The notes under the pieces are model-generated. The model ran no database searches and was not told the origin of the DNA. It was given only the letters and a program-made list of their open reading frames with translations. From Xanthostigma xanthostigma (taxonomy: Eukaryota > Arthropoda > Insecta > Raphidioptera > Raphidiidae), in assembly GCA_963575645.1 (NCBI GenBank), contig OY754470.1, forward strand, positions 25,340,501 to 25,404,500: a stretch of DNA of 64,000 bases, given 5' to 3'. Made by a program: the position numbers and the translations under genes. How positions within the stretch are numbered: position 1 is the first letter of the stretch; every line of letters begins with the position of its first letter. This document shows positions 10,671-21,652 of this stretch, in pieces.

Positions 10671-11200
10671 ATTAGATAGATAGATAGATAGATAGATAAA
10701 TTTATTGTCCATAATAGCTATACAGCAGGAGTTCGTCATAAATTTCTTAATTAAAATTAATTTAAAAAAATTCTTGTACTGAATATAGACAAGCTTTAAT
10801 TAAAAATGATTTAAGCTCCCTTTTAAATTTAAGAAAAGGTAAATTCTTCAGTTCTATAGGAAGGCAGTTATAGAAATTTAGGGCAGAGTATTCGGGGCTA
10901 TTTTGATAAAGACTAAGATTTGGTTTCGGAAGAATAATTGAGTTCTTATTACGCGTTCGGTAGCTATGTATTGTACTGTGAGTTGGATATTTAGTAACAA
11001 ATTTCTGCAAATGACATAGAGAGTGATAAATGTAAATAGATGGAACTGTTAATATTTGATTTGCCTTAAAACAATTTTTACAACTGTCACGAAAGCCTAG
11101 ATTGAAAACAATTCTTATAGCTTTTTTCTGCATTAAAAATACTCTATGGAGATCGGATGTAATAGGATTGCTATGGAAACGACATCTAAACAACAGTTGA
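10671..11200 (-). pseudogene. Non-LTR retrotransposon C-terminus with GATA tail
   Basis: The minus-strand frame 11193-10762 (143 codons) encodes the typical C-terminal region of a Jockey/CR1-group LINE. It includes LMQKKAIRIVFNLGFRDSCK, a basic IVF-x-G block after RT, then TVPSIYIYHSL and NCLPIELKNL. It ends in a (GATA)n tail at 10671-10698 on the plus strand. The same domain order occurs at 49065-49583 and 56349-57224, so three related LINE copies sit in the window. The catalytic RT part is missing. Confidence 0.75.
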
Positions 11201-11209
11201 TAGGTGATT

Positions 11210-11852
11210 TTTTTCTTTACTGCCGCCCGAACGTACGTACCCCCCGCATCAGTGCGTATAATTCCACCAATGCGTAAATGCTAGACTTTTTGTCTTACAA
11301 TTGATGCCAAAAGTATGTACTTTCGATCGAGGTATGAAGAAAAATATTTTAAAACCCCGGAAGAAAACGAAATTACAGAGAGAGAGATTCCATTACAATT
11401 TCATATATAAATGATACATAAAATCGTTTATATTGTTTATTGCCAACGTGCGAAAGAACTATATTCCACAATGTAATAGCAGAGTCATTTGACGATGAAT
11501 AAGTCACTAAATGGACATAAACATGTACATAATATATACATGCTATGTATAGGTATGTATGCGGGTGTAGAAGGACGGATGGAGTAAATCCCTAACAGCT
11601 GGTGACTCTGATGGCGGCGAATGTCCGGCATGTCCATTTCGCCACGTCATAAAACGACTGTCTCGTAAAGAAGATGTGGATTCTATCAGTTGGAATCGCA
11701 TCTCGACTGCTGGCAGGATACCACATAATATTTACACATGGCAGATCATCAGATGCCCTCTTACCAGAGCAGTCTCAAGGTATTTCTTTAGTTTCGGAAA
11801 CAAAACATTTCGCGCCAACAGATAAAGTTATTTTTTAATTCGGTTCACATTC
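11210..11852. other. No recognised gene
   Basis: Mixed-composition sequence without supported exons or inverted repeats. Confidence 0.35.
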
Positions 11853-11860
11853 GGTAACAC

Positions 11861-12575
11861 TAGAGATCATACAAAATACTAGGAACAGTTATTTTGAAAC
11901 AGTTTCGAACGAGGAACAGATTGGAACAGTTGTCAGTATAATAAAATACCTGTTCCGAACTGTTCCAATGTTTCGACTGTTCCGAATAACATAACGGGCG
12001 TAAGGGCGTTCTTCTGCATAAAATAAACATTCACCGTTCCCGTTGTCAATTATTGTACCTACGTTGCAAACTGCAACAGTTATGCTCATCACCTACGCCT
12101 AGCGTACATTGTACGTAAAGTCGATTTTATTATCGCACCATCACATTAACATGCGTCGCAAAGTACCAGACAAAACTGAACGGCTTATTCATTTTATATT
12201 ACATACGCCAGATTAACAAAATAATATTGAACTGTGGTGAAATAATATTCTGCAGAACAACTGCTACTTACATTCTGTAAAAGTATATTTTTAATATACT
12301 GTCGACAAATTTATTTGGTTTTTTTTTAATAATTAGGTACCTTAAGTTATTAAACTTGAATAATAGAATTAATTCACGAAAAAATACAAATAATACACAT
12401 TTCATAATTTGAAATTTTTATACGTTGCAGTTACAAGCAGAACAAGCTATTCCGAGAATGTCAAGGTTCCAATGTTGAAACTGTTAAAGAGTAACAGGTT
12501 TTTGGAACTGTTCCGTAAGCGGAACAGGAACGGAACGGAACTGTTATTAAAAAATAACAGTTTGTACCACCTCTA
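11861..12575 (+). mobile_element. Non-autonomous hAT element with exact 8-bp duplication
   Basis: Perfect direct repeats GGTAACAC flank it at 11853-11860 and 12576-12583. The ends TAGAGATCATACAAA and its near-complement ending CCACCTCTA are hAT-like. Subterminal GGAACAGTT / AACTGTTCC motifs recur many times in both orientations, as expected for transposase binding sites. No transposase remains in the 715 bp. Confidence 0.85.
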
Positions 12576-12713
12576 GGTAACACCGAATTTCGGAAGATTT
12601 TACCGAACTTCGGATGCAGCCTAAGCATGCATCGAATTTCGGTTAGTGTAATTATTAAGATTGTATTGATGTAAAAGTTACCTTTAGTAGTATTTATTTT
12701 TAATAAACAATAA

Positions 12714-12898
12714 AAACACACTTGAAAATCTACTAAATATTTTCTCTCTCGATGACCGTTTCGGACAATTAGATTATCAGTCCATCTTCAGGAGTACAGA
12801 CATATACTGAATTCACTATATTATGTCTGCACTTCTGAACATGGACGAAACAATCGTCGAGAGAGACAATATTTTGTAGAAATTTCAAGTGTGTTTTT
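12714..12898. repeat. Foldback with hammerhead-like cores
   Basis: The arms 12714-12766 and 12845-12898 are complementary (CACACTTGAAA, CTCTCTCGA, CGTTTCG). Each arm, read outward, has CTGAA-A, a short GGAC/GTCC stem and GAAAC. It is probably a Penelope-like derived repeat. Confidence 0.5.
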
Positions 12899-12899
12899 A

Positions 12900-13745
12900 A
12901 TGTTTATTATTAATCATGTTCTACCAAGTACCGAGTGAAAAATCAGTGCAAATTGTATTTATTTTTTGTTAATGAAAGGATGATATTATTATTAATTTAG
13001 ATCTAAGATATTATCTATTGAAAATTTAAAAAAACACATTCTGAATCAACAATGTACTTATGTACATAAAAATAACTTCGTAAAAAGAATGCAATACGTC
13101 AATACGTAAAAAAAGCGAGGTGTAGGCTTGAATCTTAAAGAAAAAGTCGGTCGAATGTCGGTTTCGGCAAGTTTTTGAACCGAACATTCGGCCGAAGTCG
13201 ACATTCGGCAAAATCACGTCAACAGCACATGTTTGCAAGAAAATCTAGGAAATAATGTATTACCAACGCTGAAAACCGGAAGTAGTTGAAGGAGAACTGT
13301 TGATGTAGGCAGTGGGAGGAGTTGTTATTAGCATGCGCAGTAAAAACTACTATTCGTAGTTAGTTCTTTCAAGGACACGAATAAAGTTAGTTTTTTTCAC
13401 AAAGTTAAAAAAGATTTATGCTGCGTTACCAGTGTATGAACGGATATTGTAAAAAGATATAAAATCCTGTAAGACAAGTGGAGGACGATAAGATGTTGAT
13501 TTATTAAGGAATTAATGGGGATTACCGTTGTTGGTACATTGTGGGGAATATAAATGATAGCACAGTTCTATATGCAAAAGTAAGGCAGGGACAGAATACT
13601 GGGGAACACGTTCTGCGCGACTATAGGTTTAGGATACTACTGACAAAATATTGATTCGGTTGTATATGGCTCCAAGTTAAATCATAAATGCATATGTTCG
13701 AAACTTCGAATAGATACTTTATCAGGAGAGAACCTATTTCCTAAA
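12900..13745. other. No recognised gene; iterated TTCGGCCGAA-like text
   Basis: Around 13140-13210 short TCGGTCGAATGTCGG and TTCGGCCGAAG motifs cluster. No exon or terminal repeats could be supported. Confidence 0.35.
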
Positions 13746-13816
13746 AGTCTAAGATCCCGTATTAGAAATATATACCCTCATCTGTTATTTGATGATAACA
13801 AAGATTATATATTAGA

Positions 13817-14179
13817 CTAGCGGTCCCGCCCGGTTTCACCCGGGTGCAAAAGAACGAATTGGGGGGGGGAGGGATATGAGCACGCATATTAATCTTAGTT
13901 TACCGCGAGATGAATGTTGTGTCCAAATTTCATGAGGATCGGAGTTACCGTTCAAAAGTTTTTGTCGGACGGACAAATATTGAGTTACATTTTTCAATAA
14001 TGCTCCGCTCTTATTGGTCGTAGCGTGATATTATATAACCTATAGCCTTCCTCGATATATAAGCTATCTACAAAAAAAATTGTTTTTTTTTCAATTCAGA
14101 CCAGTATCTAGTTCCTGAGATTAGCACGTTCAACCAAACAAACAAACTCTTCTGCTTTATATATTAGTAGAAGTATAGA
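13817..14179 (-). mobile_element. Lep1-type Helitron, full length
   Basis: On the minus strand it runs from TCTATACTTCTACTAATATA to the hairpin CCGGGTGAAACCGG and terminal CTAG, with host A before and T after. This is Helitron insertion between A and T. No protein is encoded; the element depends on helicase from elsewhere. Other copies are at 30329, 38649, 39437 and 62852. Confidence 0.8.
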
Positions 14180-14319
14180 TGTTACGGTTAATACAAGAAA
14201 GTAGTTTATTCGCGAATTAACCGGCTAATACCCGAATTAACCAACGTCAAGGATTGGTTAATTCGGGTAATTAGCCGATTAATTCGCGAATTAACTACCT
14301 TCTTGTATTAACCGTAACA
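14180..14319. mobile_element. 140-bp perfect-hairpin MITE
   Basis: Nearly the whole element is one inverted repeat: TGTTACGGTTAATACAAGAA faces its complement, with inner TTCGCGAATTAA and GGTTAATTCGGG segments. TAGA flanks it on both sides once the Helitron is removed (13813-13816 and 14320-14323), consistent with a 4-bp duplication. Confidence 0.7.
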
Positions 14320-14667
14320 TAGACAATATAATATTCATTGATAAATTGCAAATGGATTGCCTAGCTAAATCGCGTACCGATGCTCTTAAATACAATAAAT
14401 TCTAATGAATTTTTTGGACCAACTTGCCCGATTTGTTAATCATAAAAATCGAGCATTACCTGAGAGAATATGACACAAGGAATTGGAAAAATAGAGGTTG
14501 CCTACTTTCCCCGCAGCACAACTGTGAAGTTGTCATGTATAAACAGGTAAGCAAGCGTTATTAATATACCCACATCGGTTATTTAATCATTTTTTTATGA
14601 AATGAATGGTTATTTCCTTACTGTTCTGTGGTTATTTCATTTCCTACCCAACAGTATTAGGTTGCCT

Positions 14668-14862
14668 CAGCAAAAGTTTGTCACATCGATGCTTGCCTAG
14701 ATTTTAGAGTTCTTCTGAAAGGAGATTGTTCTGATTAATAATATTAAATCTGACTTGAATCAAGTATTTGATCAATGGAGCGCACGTACACAATATGAAA
14801 AATTTTCTTTCAGAAGAACTCTAAAATCTAGGCAACCATTGATGTGACAAACTTTTATTTTT
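14668..14862. repeat. Inner inverted repeat
   Basis: The arms share GTTTGTCACATC, GCCTAGATTTTAGAGTTCTT and CTGAAAG. The ~90-bp loop is unrelated. No coding sequence is seen. Confidence 0.7.
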
Positions 14863-15039
14863 AATATTATTAATTATTAATATTTTTAATTACAATTTAT
14901 TTTTTAACAGCATCGGTACGCGATTTAGCTAGGCAACCCATTTGCAATTTATCAATGAATATATTATCTGATATATAATCTTTGACATCATCAAATAACA
15001 GATGAGGGTATATATTTCTAATACCGGATCTTATAAGTA

Positions 15040-15635
15040 GCTTTTAAACTTGGCTTTGCTCGCATTCAATCTAATGGCATAGCATAAAAAATCTAGTAGC
15101 ATCACTCTACTGTCGGCATCCAAACTTCCTCTAATATAAGCTGCGCTGGTGCGCGGCCGCGCACTGATTTTGCGAAAGTTGTGCAGCCGTTTTTGTATTG
15201 GCTAGTTCATTTTTTTTAAATTTCATTTTATAAAAGAATTGCATCTAAAAATGACAAAAATCCTTGTCTTGTGCTTCGAAATATAATTTTCAAGAGTATT
15301 TACTAAAAAAAAATTTTGACATCAAACACAAGTACAGGACCCCCCCACTTGCACTCTTTTACATACATATTGGAAATTTTCGTTCCATATACTTTTGTAC
15401 AGCGCAGTCAGCGAAAAAATTAGAGGGAACATTGGACAAAACTGTGTCTACCACGTACCAATCTTACAAAAGATCGCAGCGGCTTTCTGATTTTTTAAGA
15501 TATTTGAGAACGTAGATTTGTTAGTAGAAGATTTCATGAGCGTTAAATTTGCCGCACGAGCGTAGCAAGTGCGGTAACACGCGAGTGGAATATTCTCCTT
15601 CGATCAATGGTCGCACATAATACTTTATTCAACTA
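15040..15635. other. No recognised gene
   Basis: Short open frames only (for example 15264-15515 on +), without splice signals or recognisable residues. Confidence 0.35.
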
Positions 15636-15998
15636 GCACGAGTAATATGTAATCGGGACCCTGATAAAAGAGGGAAAAATAATAAATCACTTCATTGATT
15701 GACGTACCCACCGCCCTCGATGCACACAAGATGGCCCTGACTTTCGCTGAATTGCGATGCTGTTTTCATATATACAAATCGCTACCGGGTTCCTATTGGT
15801 CCAAAAACTATGCAGTAATAATTCATTACCGTACAGTTTCGGCTCGCTACCGCGTTCCTATTGGTCCAGAAACTATGCAGTAATACATTATCGGGCAGTC
15901 TCGGCTCATTATTAGTACTCTACGCGTCAACATGAAGTAATTTATTATTTCTCCCGAATTTAGCAGGGCCCCGAAATTATATATTACTCACGCGTGTT
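15636..15998. repeat. Foldback MITE with internal duplication
   Basis: The ends are complementary (CACGAGTAATATGTAAT / ATTATATATTACTCACG, and AATAATAAATCACTTCAT against its complement). Inside, CTATTGGTCCA-AAACTATGC occurs twice, 65 bp apart (about 15792 and 15857), each holding an inverted CCAAT pentamer. Confidence 0.65.
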
Positions 15999-16583
15999 GA
16001 AAAAAAAAATGATTATTAGGGTTCTTTAACATATTGTCTGTTATTATTTTAAGTAAAATATTTGATAATACCTTGTTTTCGTTACTAACGAAATATATAC
16101 ACACAAAATCTGCATCAATAAAATATCGCACGCACATACACATCCATTGTGTTTTCTTCTGTGTTTTCTCTACTTCGACACACAACCTTTCAGCTTCAGT
16201 GCAGAAAAGATGAGACGAGAGAAGGGTAGACAACAATACATTATTTATTAAGGTTGGACGTCAACAATTCAAATATAATTGTATACTTTTCACGAATGTG
16301 ATTTATTATATCGCATTTCTATATACTTATGTATTAATATCTTTTATTTTATGAGAAAACACATAGAGGGCGATTAAAAAATGGTTCTACTGACCGTAAA
16401 CATTGTAAACTAATAAACCGAGAGAAAGATTTTTATTTACTGTATTATTTTTACAATGGCTAATGATAATCATTACGATTAAATTCCAACTACAGCATAT
16501 TTTTTTCACTGAATTAGTGAAAGCATAATATTAAACGATTGCATTGTGCTATATATGAGAGAAATCAAAAATTAACTGTCGTG

Positions 16584-16654
16584 GGCACTGTAGAGTAATG
16601 TAACTTAGCCAACGCGAAATTGGTTGTTTCGGGTTCAAGTCCCGACAGTGACAT
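16584..16654 (+). tRNA. tRNA-like unit 1
   Basis: GGCACTG pairs with CAGTGAC at six of seven positions. A 4-bp D stem (GAGT/ACTT here, ACTC in the other units) and an anticodon-like stem GCCAA/TTGGT follow. The T arm TCGGGTTCAAGTCCCGA has a canonical box B. The would-be anticodon loop CGCGAAA lacks the usual U33 and the D loop lacks GG, so decoding is doubtful. Confidence 0.45.
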
Positions 16655-16962
16655 TTAAATTTTTCTTATATATAAAGCCTTCTAAAAAATATTATGACGA
16701 TAAAATCGTTTAATATTATGCTTTCACTAATTCAGTGAAAAAAATATGCTGTAGTTGGAATTTAATCATTAGCCATTGTAAAAATAATACAGTAAATAAA
16801 AATCTTTCTCTCGGTTTATTAGTTTAAAATTAAGCAAGTCCGGCTAAAATGGAGAAAGTCAACATTCTTGTAATGTTGTTATTAAAATAGCTCTCGCAGG
16901 TAGTCGATTCTGCGGTGCATTGTGCTATATAATATGAGAGAAATCAAAAATTAACTGTCGTG

Positions 16963-17033
16963 GGCACTGTAGAGTAATGTAACTCAGCCAACGCGAAATT
17001 GGTTGTTTCGGGTTCAAGTCCCGACAGTGACAT
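16963..17033 (+). tRNA. tRNA-like unit 2
   Basis: Same fold as unit 1, with the D stem fully paired (GAGT/ACTC). Acceptor, anticodon-like and T stems are unchanged, and so is box B. Confidence 0.45.
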
Positions 17034-17341
17034 TTAAATTTTTCTTATATATAAAGCCTTCTAACAAATATTATGACGATAAAATCGTTTAATATTATGC
17101 TTTCACTAATTCAGTGAAAAAAATATGCTGTAGTTGGAATTTAATCATTAGCCATTGTAAAAATAATACAGTAAATAAAAATCTTTCTCTCGGTTTATTA
17201 GTTTAAAATTAAGCAAGTCCGGCTAAAATGGAGAAAGTCAACATTCTTGTAATGTTGTTATTAAAATAGCTCTCGCAGGTAGTCGATTCTGCGGTGCATT
17301 GTGCTATATAATATGAGAGAAATCAAAAATTAACTGTCGTG

Positions 17342-17412
17342 GGCACTGTAGAGTAATGTAACTCAGCCAACGCGAAATTGGTTGTTTCGGGTTCAAGTCC
17401 CGACAGTGACAT
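17342..17412 (+). tRNA. tRNA-like unit 3
   Basis: Identical to unit 2 through the T arm. Its right spacer is shorter and lacks the GACGATAAAATCG segment, marking the end of the array. Confidence 0.45.
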
Positions 17413-17597
17413 TTAAATTTTTCTTATATATAAAGCCTTCTAACAAATTTTATGCTTTCACTAATTCAGTGAAAAAAATATGCTGTAGTTGGAATTTAAT
17501 CGTAATGATTATCATTAGCCATTGTAAACATTGTAATTACAAAAAAATTCAACACCATCAATGTAACTAAATTTTGCCTTATCGTATTTATTACATA

Positions 17598-17994
17598 GTA
17601 CCTGGGTGATCGAGCTTTGCTCGGAAAGTTAAATAAAATACTGATATTCAAATACGTATTTATTTTAAGTCTCACTTGAATTATAGTAATTAAAGATTAA
17701 CTGTCATAATATTTTGAAAACAATTGTTTCATTGTTTGTATAAAATTCCAAAACGTACTTACAATATTTAAGTATTTTTATACGTCAAAAAATTGATTTT
17801 TATAATTATAAAATTTGTAAGAAAACGATTTTTTCGAGAGATGAGACCTAGCTAAAACGATTTTTTGCCCCCCAAAATCCCTTTTCAGTAAATTTCATCC
17901 AAATCGTTAGGGCCGTTTTCGAGAAAATATTTAAGGACATAGGTAGGTAGGTACATAGGTAGATACAAGATTAGCTCGTTTAATAATATAGGGA
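17598..17994 (-). repeat. Dispersed repeat family A, copy 2 (inverted)
   Basis: It mirrors 241-630 from end to end. It includes a short TAGG-rich tract (AGGTAGGTAGGTACATAGG) near 17940. Confidence 0.65.
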
Positions 17995-18439
17995 TAACAA
18001 CGCACAGAAATTATTAGTGTATTTGCCATAAGGCACTTACACTATTGGCGTCGGACGGATGGTGGGACCCATAGATTACATAGCTTTATAGATAGTTCAC
18101 TTGACGTTCAAAGTCAAATTTAGTTTTTAGTTCTTCCTCAGGTCACTGATGCTAATGGCGTTACTGATGCTACTAGCGTTTCCATGGCTCCTTTATTAGA
18201 CTATTACAAGCCCCCTATTCCCAGGTACTAAACTGATAATTATTAAAATTATCAATTGGATTTTCAATTCATTATAAAAAAATAAATTGAATAGACACCC
18301 GAAAGGATAATATTTGTAGGTTTAGAATAATATAAATTCTTACTACATAAACAGAAGTCATGTTTATAATGCAACGTATACACACACAGCAAGCGTTACG
18401 CGGTGTCATCTAACGAAATACTAGTAACAAAAAAACTTA

Positions 18440-18812
18440 ACAACGTATCAACACAGTGTCAATTGCACGTTTTTACTTCCATCCAAACGCGCCGTTAGAT
18501 GTTTCACAACAAAACTCGGTACAAAAAAGAAATGGAATAAAGTCACAACGGAAAAATGGCGAATACGTGCCACGGGTTCGTTGTGTACGCGCGCTTATGC
18601 GGTCGGTAATCGAACTAACCAGCGCTGTTGCAAGGCGACACAACTTAAAACGTGTCCGGTCGGACCGACGTCGGTTACATGGTGAGCGTCTATCTGTGCA
18701 TCGTGACGCTGACGACGCATGCATGTGTGCGATACAGACCGTGCTTTGCAGCCACGGTCTATATAAATCACGATCAGGCTGAAAGACACTTGCACACTGG
18801 AATCAATCTATA
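18440..18812 (+). promoter_or_regulatory. CpG-rich block with TATA box
   Basis: Unlike its AT-rich surroundings, 18560-18750 is rich in CG dinucleotides. TATATAAAT at 18760-18768 follows, with a possible start region at about 18790-18805. This resembles a core promoter reading to the right. No coding exon follows within several kb, and a hAT end begins at 18814, so the promoter may be captured, broken, or spurious. Frames of 83-108 codons here in three registers reflect the high GC. Confidence 0.3.
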
Positions 18813-18813
18813 C

Positions 18814-18930
18814 TAGAGATGAAACAGATATCCGGTAACTATCCCGTATCCGGCCTAAATATAAAATCTTGCCGGATACCGGATAATAAATGAGTATACA
18901 GCCGGATACCGGATTTTAAAAAAATACGAC
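18814..18930 (+). mobile_element. hAT-like left end
   Basis: TAGAGATGAAACAGATATCC is followed by repeated CCGGATACCGGAT motifs, the layout of hAT ends with subterminal repeats. No matching right end was found, so it is truncated. Confidence 0.45.
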
Positions 18931-19485
18931 GCTTAAGGAGGTTGATCCGTTACAGTCCCAATCAAAAGTAAGTCGAATTCTAAACGGGAACTTTTCGATA
19001 ATAAATTTTTACAAAAGGTTATAAGTCGATGATACCAATAAATTATTGTCATAAAGGTATAAATAAATAATATTTTTTTTTATTATTAATTAATTATTTC
19101 TAACTTTTGAATTTTTTGTACAAATTTAGGTTAAAAAAAATAAATTTATGTAGATATCTGCATTTTACATATTTTTTGCAGTAGGTAAATAATTAAAAAA
19201 AGGAATTAGAAGTAATAAAAATTAAAATTAAATCATTAAAAAGTTGAAAATTCAGTTAAAATTGTTAAAACTGTCAAGAATTAGAGTCCATAATCGAAAA
19301 TTGCTAAGGTTTAACGATTTTTTTATTGATTAAAAGTCTCCTAATTAAATTGGAAAAAATATTAAATTTAAATTTAATATATCATTTTTTATTACACAAC
19401 AAAGAAAATTAATACTCTTACTTTACTTTATGCAAGTGTCGTGCAATTGCCAAGGCATTGTAATTTTTACAGAAATAAAGATGTC
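18931..19485. other. No recognised gene
   Basis: Very AT-rich sequence with no supported features. Confidence 0.35.
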
Positions 19486-19488
19486 TAA

Positions 19489-19752
19489 AGGCTCCTCTAC
19501 ACAAGTGGCCAGCACCGCCACTTACAGGCACTCGCGATTGTGTAGAGGGCATATTCGTCGGTGCGTGGACATAATTGCCTGTAATCGGCAGTAATCGGTT
19601 GATTGTCGGTACATCAAAGGAATGCGTGGCCAGCATCGTGCGCCCGTACACACAATCGGACCGGCACGATTGTGTGGAGAGCTAGGCAATCATCGCGGCG
19701 ATGATAGGCACTTATTTGAGTGGCGGTGCTGGCCACGTGTGTAGTAGAGGCA
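19489..19752 (+). mobile_element. Harbinger-like MITE with TAA duplication
   Basis: Inverted ends share GTGGCCAGCACCGCCACT, and TAA flanks both sides (19486-19488, 19753-19755). GC-rich, 264 bp, no transposase. The minus-strand frame across it is incidental. Confidence 0.75.
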
Positions 19753-19827
19753 TAATATTGATACGGTCACTATAGGTTGATAGGCAATTGATTAGGTGGA
19801 CAGGTGCTTCCATAGACACTAACTAAA

Positions 19828-20690
19828 ACAAATAAAATTATCGACCGATTTTTCAAATAGGGTAAATGCACAATTTTTGAAAATATTTAAAATCAATTAT
19901 TTTCATATTAAAAGTTATCAAACACATGAAATCATTCATTAAAACATTTTTATTGAATTAAAAAATAAATATCCTTTTTGGGAAAGCTATTTTGATTATT
20001 TGAACGCACCATTTTTGTGCGGGAGATCTGTGACGTCATATAACACGTCAACAATTTTGCAAACATTCTATTGTTTACGTGTTTATTGACGTTATACTTC
20101 GGTCGAATCAATAGCATTGCGCTTCGATATTTTATATTTCGAGCGTATTTGTTGCATTTTTGTTTAATTAATATTTATTATTTAGCAAAACTTTAAAAAG
20201 AAGAAACTATTTAAAGTTTCATCAATTGCAATAAAGATTACAAAAAATAACATTTAAACTAAATATAAGTTACATGCATATACCCTATTGTATTAACAAA
20301 AATATATAATAATAATTTAATACATTAACGTTTCGGACCTTCTTCAGAATTGAGATAAAAAAAAAATTTAATATTTAATTAATAAATAATTAGTTTATAA
20401 TAATGAGTTTTTATAGTATCGAAATATTGCAAAATACTATATTTCGATATTATAAAAAAATCTTGAAGCGAATTTTATTATAAACTAATTATTATTAATC
20501 AATTTTTGTATTTTTTAGCTCAATTCTCAAGAAGATCCAAATCCGGGCCGAAACGTTAATGTACCTACTGAATTATTATAACATATTTTTGTTAATATAA
20601 TTGTCTGAAAAATCGGTCGATAATTTCATTTATTGAAGAGTTCTAATCAGACGTTAATCAAAGATTTGACTTGGTTTTACATGAGATCTC
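19828..20690. repeat. Penelope-like foldback with a nested MITE
   Basis: Inverted arms carry AAAATTATCGACCGATTTTT, ACATTAACGTTTCGGACC and their complements near 20515-20640. The right arm has CTCAAGAAGATCCAAATCC and CCGAAACGTTAATG. The left arm is split by the element at 19860-20285. Its end matches TCTTTGATTAACGTCTGA of the copies at 24218, 32410 and 33140. Confidence 0.6.
19860..20285 (+). mobile_element. TA-flanked MITE, family D (short copy)
   Basis: It begins GGGTAAATGCAC and ends ATGCATATACCC, with TA on both sides. It sits inside the Penelope-like repeat between AAATA and TATTG. It shares the stretch TTTGAACGC-CCATTTTT and the ACGTCA segment with the longer copy at 49480-50802. Confidence 0.65.
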
Positions 20691-21650
20691 ACAACTTTTT
20701 GTAGCGGAAGAACTGCGTTGCGAGACTTGACATTTTTTTACATTTTAGGTTCTTGATGGGATTCTGTTTTTTTTTTTTTTTTTTAATATAAATTTTTGGC
20801 TTTTCCACTTTTGTGTATTCAGCCACTAACTAAACTAAAATACTAACTAAATGTAATAGTAAAAACACAAACACAACACAATTATGAACGGGGACACAAG
20901 ATGGATGGACCAAAGGATAAAGGATTCAGGGCCACGGAAGTGCTTAGGACCCAACTCGGCGGGCAAAACTAACAAGAGGTCAGGAACACGGCCGGCCGGG
21001 AAAGATAGGTAAGACACATAAGGTAAGTGTGTTAGCATATACTCTTATTGTAATTCTATTATTTTACCAGTATAATTATTTAGACAACTATCCCAAAATT
21101 ATAATATAATTATGTTACTAGGATTCTGGTTGTTCTGCATTTTTGGAGCGCTCATAGAGCAACCGTTACTGACGAGAGCGAAGCGAATGTAACGTAATTC
21201 TACAGTGTACACGTGCCCAAATCCGTGTATTGCCATTGGTCATATAGCGTCTAGCTTTAACGTATAGCGAAGTAAAGTTTTTAGTCATAAAAAGAGCCAG
21301 CCACGGATTGCAGTGACATTTTGATATAGAGGTCGTTCGCGGGACCCTTGAGATTTATTTATGAGTTTCTTGGCACATGTCCGGCGGCCGGTCGATGTGT
21401 ATAACATGAGCTCTTTCTTCAACGACATGTTTCGTTGATACCGCGCGCACCGTTAGTTCGTACGCTGATGGTAACTTAACGGAGTCCTATACACTCCTAC
21501 GTCCCTTCATCGCCCTTGCACACGTACAGGTGGACTGCTGCTATTCGATTGATTTATTTACTGAGGAAATTGCGATGTATCGACGACTTAACTATAACAA
21601 ACTCGTTTTATCCGTTCACCGCAACAAGACCAAGTTTTTTTGATATTTAA
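20690..21650. other. No recognised gene
   Basis: It contains a 17-nt T tract at about 20768. The 21370-21540 part is less AT-rich, but no splice-bounded frame is seen. Confidence 0.35.
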
Positions 21651-21652
21651 CA

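Larger units (their letters stand above)
13750..15038. repeat. Foldback element hosting two later insertions
   Basis: The left arm (13750-13816 plus 14320-14395) and right arm (14905-15035) are complementary. Shared text includes CCCTCATCTGTTATTTGATG, GATAAATTGCAAATGG and GCCTAGCTAAATCGCGTACC. The left arm is split by a hairpin MITE and a Lep1 Helitron. A second inverted repeat lies inside (14668-14862). Confidence 0.75.
16390..17545 (+). repeat. Tandem 379-bp repeat carrying three tRNA-like units
   Basis: Three tRNA-like segments start at 16584, 16963 and 17342, exactly 379 bp apart, with near-identical spacer. The spacer contains arms complementary to the left flank (16406-16541 versus 16706-16830). 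The two outermost arms carry an extra segment CGTAATGATTATCATTA that the internal arms lack. So one inverted-repeat element with a central tRNA-like sequence appears to have been amplified in tandem. Confidence 0.75.

Noticed and set aside
18456-18795. Overlapping frames of 66-108 codons on both strands
   Set aside because: They occur in several registers at once in a CpG-rich block, which reduces stop codons by composition. No domain or splice signal.
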